A stretch of DNA of 64,000 nt from Marisediminitalea lipolytica (GTDB lineage Bacteria; Pseudomonadota; Gammaproteobacteria; Enterobacterales; Alteromonadaceae). Location: positions 682,001 to 746,000 of the forward strand of contig NZ_MJIC01000015.1 in the NCBI RefSeq assembly GCF_001758465.1, given 5' to 3'. Shown here piece by piece: positions 6,650 through 14,151 of this stretch. A model generated the notes under the pieces. That model saw only the letters and a list, made by a program, of their open reading frames with translations. It was not told the DNA's origin and ran no database searches. The number at the start of each line of letters is the position of its first letter. Position 1 is the stretch's first letter. A program made the position numbers and the translations under genes.

Positions 6650-9151
6650 TTAGAAATCGTAACGGAAGCGCACACCAACTTCACGTGGTGTAATTGGGTC
6701 AACAACTGCTGCGGTCGCTGCAAACAGAGGGTGAGTAAAGTCGGTAGAACGACGACCCGTCGCCCAGCCATCTTTGTCCAGACAGTTAGTGCAGAACACT
6801 TCTAAGGCTAAACCGTCGTTGTTTTCAAAGCTCAGACGGAAGTTAGTCAGCGTGTAACCTTCAATGGTAGTCAGGTTCAGCTCATCGGCGAAAGTTTCGC
6901 TGCGGTAAGTGGTATCCAGACGCGCAGAGTAACCCCACTCAGCAGTCAGGTCATCAGAGTAAGTCAGACCAATTGCTGCACTGTGCTTAGGTGAACGAGG
7001 CAGCGTGTTACCGTTAGCCAGCAGGAAGGTACCGCGAGGTAAACCTAATGCGCTGCGCAGGGCATTAGAGGTGTAGTTGTCGTATTCACTTTCAACATAA
7101 CCATAGGCAAACTGCACGTTCAGGTTATCGGTGATCATCCAGCGGCCTTCAGTTTCGATACCGGTCTGGGTGCTCGAACCTGTGGTAGTGGCTATCAGGA
7201 AGATTGGTGAAGTATAACCTGTTTCAGGGTTAGTAAACTGCGGGAACTGACCCGAAGATTTCTGGTTATCCCATTCCTGATAAAAAGCAACAACTGAGTA
7301 CCACAGAGCGCCGTCCAGTGCTGATTGCTTAAAGCCTAATTCGTAGGCTTTCAGTTTTTCCTGATCCACTTCAACTTCAAGTTCTGGATACAGGCTTTGT
7401 GCGTAAGCTAAGTCAGCAGCGTCAAGGCTTGCCAGGGTATCGTTGAAGAAACCAGGCAGTACGGCTTCTGAGTATGACAGGAATACATTAGTGTTGTCAT
7501 CCGGGCTTACAATTACGCTTACACGAGGCAGGAAGTCGTTGTAGCTAAGCTCAACTTTTTCACCCAGTGTAGAAGTGGTTGCACCCTGTTGAGAGTAGGA
7601 TTCATCACGCTGATAACGGCCTTCCGCAACCACGGTAACCATGTCAGTAATGTCGTATTCTACCGAGCCGAATACCGCGGCTGTTTTCACGTTGGTCACA
7701 TCCAGACCATTACCGCCGGTTGATAAACCGTAACCCAGCAGGAAGGTTTGATCGGCACCGTAGAATGGTGCATAGGCACTGTACAGGCCATCCCAAACGT
7801 TCCAACCACCGTCAACGTCACCCATCTGATCGATTTCAGAGAAGTTGGCGCCGATCATCCAGCGTAACGGACCCGCGTTATCAAAGTTTAAACGCGCTTC
7901 GGCAGACCATGATTCAAGCTCCAGGTAAGTAGACAGTGTCCAGGCCTGGATATCAGTTTGGTCAGCGTCACGAATTTGCGTAGAGTCTTTTTTGTTGTAA
8001 CCCAGCAGGCCACTGAAAGTCAGGTCGTCGCTAATGTAGTAAGTTACATCCGTTGAAAATGCTAACAAATCAGAACGCAGACCAATGCGGTTTAGCGACG
8101 GGGTATCACCAGACTCCGGGCGTTCAGCCAGTAAATCGCTCAGGTGATAAGTGCCATCGCCAATACCGTTTGCTGATTGATCTTCAAAGAAATAGGCATT
8201 AGCAATGCTGATATCGTAAAAGCCAGTGTTGGTGCTTGGGCTGAAGTAAGGCACGTCACCCTGCAACCAGGCGTGGCTGAATGCAGTAGTAAAATCGCCG
8301 GCATTGGTAGGCAGTGTAATGGCTGAACCTACTGGCACGTTACCGATATTGGCGTAAGAAAGCGCCATAGCAGAAGGCGCGCCGTCGTCGTCTTCAGAGT
8401 AGGCTAAACGGGTTTTAATAGACAGTTTGTCATTCGGGTTAATCGCCAGGATTAACGACAGACCATCAGTGGTTTCTTCACCTAAAGCGCCGCCATCGTT
8501 AGCGGTAAATGGTGCACCCTGAGTGCGGGTGAATGCGGTTAAACGGGCATTGATTGAATCAGTCAGTGCACCTTCAACGTACACGTTCATGTCGTTGCTA
8601 CCGAAAGTCGGGCTGTACGATGCAGAAATCTGACCGGAAAATTCGTCTTGTGGTGTAACAGTGGTGTAGTTGATTGCACCACCAAAAGTACCACGACCAA
8701 AGTAAACTGGCTGCGGACCACGAATAACTTCTACCTGGGCAATGTCAGTAAAAGACACTGAGCTTGCACCACCCAGAATGTTTACTGCATCAACAAAAAA
8801 GCCACCGGTTTGGTTAGCCGGAGTACTGATAGTCATATCCATACCACGGAAACGAATAACAGAGTTTAAACGGCCTGGCTGGGAGTTACCCATGTTCTGG
8901 AAATCAAGGTTAGGGGTAAAGTCGGCCAGTGACTCAAGTTCGGCCAGTCCGGCTTCTTCCAAATCGTCTGCGGTAAACGCTTTAACCGACAGTGGTACTT
9001 CGATAATGCTTTCGTCACGCTTACGGGCTTTAACCGTAATTTTTTCGAAATCATTGTTTTTATTCACCTCTGCGGCTACTGACGCAGCAATAGGAGACAG
9101 TGCAAATGCTACACCTGTTGCGAGCAAAACAGTTTTTAAACTTTTGCCAGA
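6650..9151 (-). CDS. TonB-dependent outer-membrane receptor
   Basis: This 833-residue receptor would import a scarce ligand using TonB/ExbBD energy. The start at 9151 follows GGAGGAAGC, the best site here; the frame opens further upstream without one. A signal peptide ends at SVAAE, then a TonB-box-like stretch (EKITVKARKRDESIIEVP), the plug (PNLDFQNMGNSQPGRLNSVIRFRGMD, VEVIRGPQPVYFGRGTFGGAINY) and a long barrel ending RFRYDF with terminal Phe. Plug style is that of the large catechol/vitamin/plant-compound receptor group common in alteromonads and sphingomonads, so the ligand cannot be named. It is divergent from a second receptor at 9901, with an FNR box between them. Confidence 0.92.
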   Translation of the reverse strand, partial: SGKSLKTVLLATGVAFALSPIAASVAAEVNKNNDFEKITVKARKRDESIIEVPLSVKAFTADDLEEAGLAELESLADFTPNLDFQNMGNSQPGRLNSVIRFRGMDMTISTPANQTGGFFVDAVNILGGASSVSFTDIAQVEVIRGPQPVYFGRGTFGGAINYTTVTPQDEFSGQISASYSPTFGSNDMNVYVEGALTDSINARLTAFTRTQGAPFTANDGGALGEETTDGLSLILAINPNDKLSIKTRLAYSEDDDGAPSAMALSYANIGNVPVGSAITLPTNAGDFTTAFSHAWLQGDVPYFSPSTNTGFYDISIANAYFFEDQSANGIGDGTYHLSDLLAERPESGDTPSLNRIGLRSDLLAFSTDVTYYISDDLTFSGLLGYNKKDSTQIRDADQTDIQAWTLSTYLELESWSAEARLNFDNAGPLRWMIGANFSEIDQMGDVDGGWNVWDGLYSAYAPFYGADQTFLLGYGLSTGGNGLDVTNVKTAAVFGSVEYDITDMVTVVAEGRYQRDESYSQQGATTSTLGEKVELSYNDFLPRVSVIVSPDDNTNVFLSYSEAVLPGFFNDTLASLDAADLAYAQSLYPELEVEVDQEKLKAYELGFKQSALDGALWYSVVAFYQEWDNQKSSGQFPQFTNPETGYTSPIFLIATTTGSSTQTGIETEGRWMITDNLNVQFAYGYVESEYDNYTSNALRSALGLPRGTFLLANGNTLPRSPKHSAAIGLTYSDDLTAEWGYSARLDTTYRSETFADELNLTTIEGYTLTNFRLSFENNDGLALEVFCTNCLDKDGWATGRRSTDFTHPLFAATAAVVDPITPREVGVRFRYDF

Positions 9152-9314
9152 CATAATGCTTCCTCCGAACTTTCGTTCACTTGTGTTTTCAATCAATACG
9201 TTGATTATTTTTGTTATTAATCAGTTATTCGTTGCAGACCGGAAATGCCTCGCCGGGGCGAATTTCACTGTGAGCCTGTGCTAATCAGAGTAGATAGGCC
9301 AATTTTTAATCGCA

Positions 9315-9328
9315 TTGATAATTATCAA
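9315..9328 (+). promoter_or_regulatory. perfect FNR-type operator with class II promoter
   Basis: TTGATAATTATCAA is an exact, fully palindromic match to TTGAT-N4-ATCAA. On the plus strand a TATGAT hexamer at 9351-9356 begins 29.5 bp from the site centre. That sets the box at about -41.5 from a start near 9363, the geometry of a class II FNR-activated promoter. The transcript would run through a small ORF at 9456 to the terminator at 9623-9673. The box is also 164 bp upstream of the minus-strand receptor start, so it may affect that gene as well. Confidence 0.65.
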
Positions 9329-9455
9329 GGATGAGTCCTTTGGTGATTTCTATGATGGATTATGAGAGTGCCAGCCAGTGGAGATAATCCGTGGGTTAAG
9401 GACCACTCTTATCAACAATAAAAAAGATAAATAAATACAGTTTGTGGAGAATGAT

Positions 9456-9596
9456 ATGGTGATGATGTTAAGAGCCGGGAAATCGGTGGCGTTTTGCAAA
9501 TGGCTAAAATCCTTATGCCGGGATCAAAATGCGTATAGCGTTGTGGTTGCAACGTCAGTTTTGGCACTCATAGAGGCGGCATTCAGCAGTATTTAG
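9456..9596 (+). CDS. putative 46-residue small protein with hydrophobic C-terminus
   Basis: No family is recognised. ATG at 9456 follows TGGAGA at about 5 nt spacing; the frame runs 46 codons to TAG. The N-terminal half is basic and Cys/Trp-containing (RAGKSVAFCKWLKSLCRD). The C-terminal half, YSVVVATSVLALIEAAFSSI, could span a membrane. It is bracketed by a candidate FNR-dependent promoter (9315-9356) and a strong terminator (9623-9673), which argues for a dedicated transcript of about 310 nt. That transcript may instead act as a small RNA with the ORF being fortuitous. Confidence 0.45.
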   Translation: MVMMLRAGKSVAFCKWLKSLCRDQNAYSVVVATSVLALIEAAFSSI

Positions 9597-9622
9597 CCGT
9601 AGCTGAATAGCCTTTAGTGTTT

Positions 9623-9673
9623 AAAGAGGTCTGCGCGGTTGATGCGTTTTGTCAACCGTTCAGGCCTCTTTTT
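9623..9673 (+). terminator. terminator of the small intergenic transcript
   Basis: A long stem pairs 9623-9642 with 9652-9671: AAAGAGG-T-CTG-CG-CGGTTGA against TCAACCG-TT-CAG-G-CCTCTTT, with a G-T pair and a two-base mismatch. TTT follows on the plus strand. No annotated long gene ends upstream, so it serves the short ORF/transcript starting near 9363. Confidence 0.7.
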
Positions 9674-9709
9674 GTGTCTGTTCCCCGCCTTAGAATCTCT
9701 TGACATTTG

Positions 9710-9723
9710 TCATGGTCAATCCT
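9710..9723 (+). promoter_or_regulatory. possible degenerate FNR-like box upstream of the second TonB receptor
   Basis: TTGACATTTGTCAT has TTGA/TCA half-sites at N4 spacing but several mismatches to TTGAT-N4-ATCAA. A CTTAAT hexamer at 9745-9750 sits roughly where a -10 would be. It lies about 180 bp upstream of the receptor at 9901. Confidence 0.25.
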
Positions 9724-9900
9724 CTGTCTCAGCCCTTAATGTCTGTTTAACGGATGTCAAAACGGCACCGCACCGAACCCCAATTCAAATAATAAACGTT
9801 GCTTTTAGTGTCGTAGCTGGCACGCAGTATAAAGCCTCAAAAGTCGTTCGGTTCATGCAAAGACAGCGATAACGCGTTGACTTACTGAGGAAACAAGACC

Positions 9901-12051
9901 ATGAAACAAACCAGGCTAGCTTTTCTGATTTCTACCTCCCTACTTGGCCTGATGCCGTTAACTTCGCATGCTCAGGCAACGGAAGAGGACGAACTCGCAA
10001 TCGAAAATATTACGGTTACCGCCCAGCGCAAAGCGCAGAGCGTGCAAAGTGCACCGGTGTCGATAACTGCCCTGAGTGCACGCGACATTGAGCGTATGCA
10101 AATCGATAACGCTAAAGATTTAAGTCAGGTAGCGCCTAACGTAACCATTCAGCCGGTAACCGGTGGTAGCGCCAGTATCGCTCCTTACGTGCGTGGTGGT
10201 GGTGTGCGCGATACGGCAATTATTACCTCTGAAGCTGAAGTGGGTATTTACATTGATGACGTATATCAACCACGCTCGGCGGCCTCGTTTATCGAAATGC
10301 TGGATCTGGAACGCATTGAAGTACTGCGCGGTCCGCAAGGTACTTTGTATGGCCGTAACAGCTCTGCCGGTGCGGTAAAATTTGTTTCCCGTACCCCGGA
10401 TGAACTGTTTCGTTTTAAAAACGAAGCCGGTGTGGGTAGCTGGAACGAAGTGTACAACAAGCTGGTGGTAAGTGGTGCGTTAACCGATGACGGTGCGCTG
10501 CGCGGTGGCTTTTCTGCCATGTACCGCGACCGCGATGGCGGCCGCCAGTACAACGAAACCCTAAACAAAGACGTAGGCGAAGAACGCTTTGCTGGTATGC
10601 AGGGCGACCTGTATTACGTTGGTGAAGGTTACGATATTCGTTTTAAAGCTTATTACACTGATTACGACAGTGATGGTTTGCATGCATCAGCGCTGGATCC
10701 TACCCAAATGAACCAGCCTTATGCTGACATTCCGTTTGTATCCGGCAGCATCGACCGGGTTTCATCACCGGAAGAATCAGATACATCAGATAAGCAGTAT
10801 GGTGCCAATCTGAAGGTAACCGCAGCGCTGAACGAAACGACCGAGCTGGTTACCATAACAGCATGGAACAAGCTGAAAGACGACTGGGCGGTGGGTTTTT
10901 CTGGTGGTGTGCAGCCTGCATTTCTGGGTATGCCTGGTGACCAGCCTATTGAGCTGTTCTACCGCGAGTCGGCCAGTGATCAGGACTCCTTTACTCAGGA
11001 AATGCAGTTACAGGGCGATATTCTGGATGGTGACCTGAGCTACATTGGTGGTTTGTATTACTTTAATGAGTCGGGCTCGCAATACATTAACAGCATGCTG
11101 TTTTTTGCACCGGGTTATACCGAATTTAACATCACTACCGATAGCTATGCCGGATTTGGTCAGGTTACCTGGCACGCCAGCGAACAGCTGGATGTGACTC
11201 TGGGCGGACGTTACACCAAGGATGATAAACAGCTGGATGCATTAGTTAGCGGCACGGTGGTATCCCGCGATGACGACTTTAGCCGTTTTACGCCAAAACT
11301 GGGTGTGGACTACAAAGTAGATGACAAGATGCTGATCTTCGCCAGCTATACCGGTGGCTTTAAAGCCGGCGGTTATAACGGACTGGCCAGCACCGCAGAT
11401 GCGCTTAACACGGTGGTGGCCATGCAGTTAATGGATGCCTACGAAGTGGGCTTAAAGTCAGACTGGATGAAAGGTCGCCTGCGGGTCAACCTGTCAGCGT
11501 TTTTCAATGACTACGAGAAACTGCAACAAGGTGTTGTGACTAACGAAGGTGTGTTTATTGCCGAAAACTACGATGCCGAACATAAAGGGCTTGAAGCGGA
11601 AGTGCAGTACCGCGTCAGCAGCGAATTCTCGTTGTGGGCCAATGGGGTTTATCAGTCTAACGAATACACGAATACCTATGCTTCCGAAGGGCAGCCTTCA
11701 GGTGCGCTGCTGGGTAACAGCATGACCGGTGCTTTTGATTATCAGTATGCTGCCGGTGGCGATTACACCATAGACATTGGCGATGGTGTGTTTAGTGTTG
11801 GCGCTAACATGAACCGCCGAGGTGATTACTATTCAACGGCGGATAACGCAGAGATTGGCCATGTTCCGGCACTGACACTCTACGATGCCTACATGTCTTA
11901 TGAATATGAAAACTGGACGGTAAAACTGGCTGGTAAAAACCTGACCGACGAGAAATACTGGTTTACCGGATTTGGTTTCAGTGTGGTACAGCCGCGCTTT
12001 ATGGCGGATCCACGCATGTGGCGTTTATCGGTTTCCTATTTGTTTGAGTAA
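9901..12051 (+). CDS. TonB-dependent outer-membrane receptor
   Basis: This 716-residue receptor has a signal peptide ending near SHAQATEED, a TonB-box region (IENITVTAQRKAQSVQ), and a plug with DAKDLSQVAPNVTI, YIDDVYQPRSAAS and EVLRGPQGTLYGRNSSAGAVKFVSRTP. The 22-strand barrel ends WRLSVSYLFE, one residue past the usual terminal aromatic. GAGGAAACAAGACC precedes the ATG. The FQNLTDEKYW-like GKNLTDEKYWFTG near the C-terminus is typical of the family. The plug type is widespread among receptors for siderophores, vitamins and oligosaccharides, so the ligand is unknown. It is transcribed away from the receptor at 6650 and ends at a strong terminator. Confidence 0.92.
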   Translation: MKQTRLAFLISTSLLGLMPLTSHAQATEEDELAIENITVTAQRKAQSVQSAPVSITALSARDIERMQIDNAKDLSQVAPNVTIQPVTGGSASIAPYVRGGGVRDTAIITSEAEVGIYIDDVYQPRSAASFIEMLDLERIEVLRGPQGTLYGRNSSAGAVKFVSRTPDELFRFKNEAGVGSWNEVYNKLVVSGALTDDGALRGGFSAMYRDRDGGRQYNETLNKDVGEERFAGMQGDLYYVGEGYDIRFKAYYTDYDSDGLHASALDPTQMNQPYADIPFVSGSIDRVSSPEESDTSDKQYGANLKVTAALNETTELVTITAWNKLKDDWAVGFSGGVQPAFLGMPGDQPIELFYRESASDQDSFTQEMQLQGDILDGDLSYIGGLYYFNESGSQYINSMLFFAPGYTEFNITTDSYAGFGQVTWHASEQLDVTLGGRYTKDDKQLDALVSGTVVSRDDDFSRFTPKLGVDYKVDDKMLIFASYTGGFKAGGYNGLASTADALNTVVAMQLMDAYEVGLKSDWMKGRLRVNLSAFFNDYEKLQQGVVTNEGVFIAENYDAEHKGLEAEVQYRVSSEFSLWANGVYQSNEYTNTYASEGQPSGALLGNSMTGAFDYQYAAGGDYTIDIGDGVFSVGANMNRRGDYYSTADNAEIGHVPALTLYDAYMSYEYENWTVKLAGKNLTDEKYWFTGFGFSVVQPRFMADPRMWRLSVSYLFE

Positions 12052-12506
12052 CGATTAATCGGATAGTCTCCCTTTGCCAGAAAGGTAGTCACACTGACTA
12101 CCTTTTTTTTGCGCCGTTGTTGTGCGAGGGTGCACCGATATCGGCCAGTAAGTCGCGTTAGTGGTGGTGCAGTTGTCATACGCTTTGCTAAATCTGGTTT
12201 TTTATCTTCGTCTATTCAATTTTCACGTTCTTTAAATATTCACAAAAGGGTCATTTTTATTTAATTTATACTATTGATATATCATTAAAATAATTCTATC
12301 GTAAAAATGATGTTAATGTTGAGCGTTTAAAAAAGCAGCGAATCTGACAATCTTGTCAAAAATAATAAATCGATAAGAAAAACCTGCACGATTTTTGCAC
12401 AGCTTTAGCGGTGTTATTCAGCTTTCCCGACGAAACGTCGATTCTGGCAAGACATGAAGTCTTTCCTTGTTAAGAACAGTTGTATTTCCATCAGGAGTTT
12501 ACCAAC
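12052..12506. other. intergenic region upstream of the second Crp/Fnr gene
   Basis: After the terminator at 12081-12110, about 400 bp of AT-rich DNA precede the regulator gene. The only palindrome I would single out is TGACAATCTTGTCA at 12345-12358, with TGACA/TGTCA arms and N4 between. It is not an FNR box, because its TTGAC-like arms are spaced N6. It might be an autoregulatory site. A similar TGACA-N4-TGTCA stands upstream of the di-haem peroxidase. Confidence 0.3.
12081..12110 (+). terminator. terminator after the second TonB receptor
   Basis: AAAGGTAGTC pairs with GACTACCTTT around ACACT, followed by a run of eight T including the stem end. It lies 30 bp past the receptor stop. Confidence 0.92.
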
Positions 12507-13202
12507 ATGCTGAGTCTTACTAATCCGGTAGCAACCAGTGCGCTAAACAGTCAGTATTTGCTATTTAAAAACCTCACCGATGCCGAGTTGCAGGATCTTG
12601 CTCAGCATTCGCGATTACGTATCCAGGAGCGTCATCAATACCTGTGCATGCAGCATTCGCCGTCTGACCGCGTATTTAATATGGTGTCTGGCGTGGCTAT
12701 GGTAGAGCGTATTTCTACCGCCGGACGTCGTCAGGTGCTGGCGTTTGTGTTTCCGGGCGATTTTATTGGGTTATCCAACTCGCCCTATTTCGAGTACGGC
12801 ATTCGCTGTTTATCAGGCGCATCGGTGTGCGAATTTAATCGCCGTGACTTGTATTTGCTGTCAGAAAAAATTCCATCGCTGAAAGCCAACTTAAAGTTTA
12901 TCCGGGCACTGGTACAGCAGCTCACCTTCGACCAGCTTTACATGCTGGGGCAAATGACAGCCTATGAGCGTATTTGCTTTATGATTATCGAGTTACTACA
13001 CCGAATTCCTGGTGCGACTTATGACTGTATCGAGCTACCCATGACCCGGGCCGATATTGCCGATTATTTAGGTTTAACGGTGGAAACCGTGAGTCGCTCC
13101 CTGAGCAAGTTAAAGCGAGACGGACTGATTGCTACGCCAACCTCTACGTCTATTCGGGTGTTAGACAGAGAAGAGCTCGAAGCGGTTGCCAATATTCAGT
13201 AA
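12507..13202 (+). CDS. Crp/Fnr family transcriptional regulator, paralogue of the 4055 gene
   Basis: This 231-residue protein parallels the regulator at 4055 along its length: the RRQVLAFVFPGDFIGLSNSPYFEYGIR turn, the DQLYMLGQMTAYERICF dimer helix and the DYLGLTVETVSRSLSKL recognition helix. The E-xx-SR pattern again predicts FNR-like TTGAT targets. Cysteines are scattered and do not form an FNR cluster. The ATG at 12507 follows CAGGAG with 9 nt spacing; the in-frame TTG at 12480 does not have such a site. It stands alone, closed by a terminator at 13311. Two such paralogues flanking the receptors and amine-oxidase genes could compete for the same boxes. Confidence 0.9.
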   Translation: MLSLTNPVATSALNSQYLLFKNLTDAELQDLAQHSRLRIQERHQYLCMQHSPSDRVFNMVSGVAMVERISTAGRRQVLAFVFPGDFIGLSNSPYFEYGIRCLSGASVCEFNRRDLYLLSEKIPSLKANLKFIRALVQQLTFDQLYMLGQMTAYERICFMIIELLHRIPGATYDCIELPMTRADIADYLGLTVETVSRSLSKLKRDGLIATPTSTSIRVLDREELEAVANIQ

Positions 13203-13310
13203 TCTTGTTGGAGAGTAATAAAGTTTCATACTGTCTTAGAGGGCTTTGAGCGTGAAGCAGACGTTAGAGGTGCGTCCGTTGTAGGTTAGCGAATGGTATT
13301 AGTCAGCTGA

Positions 13311-13346
13311 ACGATAGTGGTTAAAACAACCACTATCGTGTTTCTT
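13311..13346 (+). terminator. terminator-like hairpin after the second Crp/Fnr gene
   Basis: ACGATAGTGGTT pairs perfectly with AACCACTATCGT (12 bp, loop AAAAC), followed by GTTTCTT on the plus strand. It lies between the convergent regulator gene and the truncated minus-strand reading frame, and could serve both. Confidence 0.75.
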
Positions 13347-13488
13347 ATAATGAACTCTGCTTGAGCAAGCTGTTGTATTTTCTAACCGACGCCTGATAAG
13401 ACAATTGAAACTCTGATGCTAACGCTGTAAGCACTTCCTGGTGGGTTGGTTCATTATTAGCGATTTGTTGGTAGGCCAGTTTTAATAC
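13345..13488 (-). pseudogene. C-terminal remnant of an unknown gene cut by an IS fragment
   Basis: The last ~47 codons of a longer minus-strand frame look like genuine protein (LAYQQIANNEPTHQEVLTALASEFQLSYQASVRKYNSLLKQSSL in two pieces, predicted helical). Upstream of about 13488 the same frame is merely the antisense of transposase sequence. The simplest reading is that a real gene lost its 5' part when an IS5-type element, now degraded, inserted. The original function is not recognisable. Confidence 0.4.
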
Positions 13489-13914
13489 TTCAAAGCCGGC
13501 ATCCCGGATATGCATCAGACCAAGAAAGGCAATGAATGGCACTTCGGCATGAAAGCCCATATTGGTGTGGATGCCAAGAGTGGCCTGACCCATACGCTGG
13601 TGACCACCGCCGCTAACAAGCATGACCTGAATCATTTGCACAACCTGTTGCATGGCGAAGAATAATTCGCTTCCGGCGATGCCGGTTATCAGGGAGCAGA
13701 GAAACGGGAAAGTTGCAAGATACGAATGTGGAATGGCTGATTGCCGAACGCCCCGGTAAAGTCCGGGCACTGAAAAAGCATCCCCGTAAAAACAAAACGG
13801 CCATCAACATCGAATATTTAAAAGCCAGCATCCGGGCGAAAGTTGAACACCCGTTTCGCATCATTAAATGTCAGTTTGGCTTTATCAAAGCACGTTATAA
13901 AGGGCTGATGAAAA
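13489..13914 (+). pseudogene. IS5-family transposase remnant, frameshifted
   Basis: Plus-strand translation from 13492 gives [19 protein letters not shown] then [20 protein letters not shown], the conserved core of IS5-type DDE transposases (IS4/5 superfamily). After GEE there is an in-frame TAA. The protein resumes as [15 protein letters not shown], then shifts frame into [40 protein letters not shown] and KARYKGLMK. The N-terminal half and the normal tail after GLMK are missing. One stop, one frameshift and truncated ends mean it cannot transpose. No intact terminal inverted repeats were found. Confidence 0.85.
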
Positions 13915-14151
13915 AGTTTACGTTCAATTTTATAGTTTTCATCGTTCTTATACGTATTCTGGCTGTAAAGGCAATATGTAGGTTGTTTTTACGGGATCGT
14001 CCATCTGGTTTCTGGCTGCTGGCTGCTGGCGGCGAGGGCTTTACTCTTCAACTTCAGGCTGCGCATTATTGCAACGGGCGCATTCAGGATTTATTAAAAG
14101 TCATGCCGCCGCAATAGGCTAAGCCCTGCTGCTTTCAGCGATTGGATGAGG
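13915..14151. other. no gene recognised; possible decayed IS flank
   Basis: This stretch continues the transposase frame to a stop at 14117 but without any family similarity. It contains low-complexity TGGCTGCTGGCTGCTGG near 14012-14030. It lies between the IS remnant and the convergent symporter gene. I see no promoter, terminator or convincing ORF. Confidence 0.3.

Noticed and set aside
9639..9872. 77-codon plus-strand ORF before the second TonB receptor
   Set aside because: It begins inside the terminator stem, has no ribosome-binding site and no recognisable family; the DNA is better explained as the receptor's promoter region.
6650..12051. TonB receptors as lanthanophore receptors for the PQQ enzyme
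   Set aside because: They lie more than 20 kb from the PQQ locus, and nothing in plug or loops identifies the ligand; it would be a guess.
13345..13770. 141-codon minus-strand ORF taken as one gene
   Set aside because: Its N-terminal two thirds are the exact antisense of an IS5-type transposase; only the last ~47 codons could be real.
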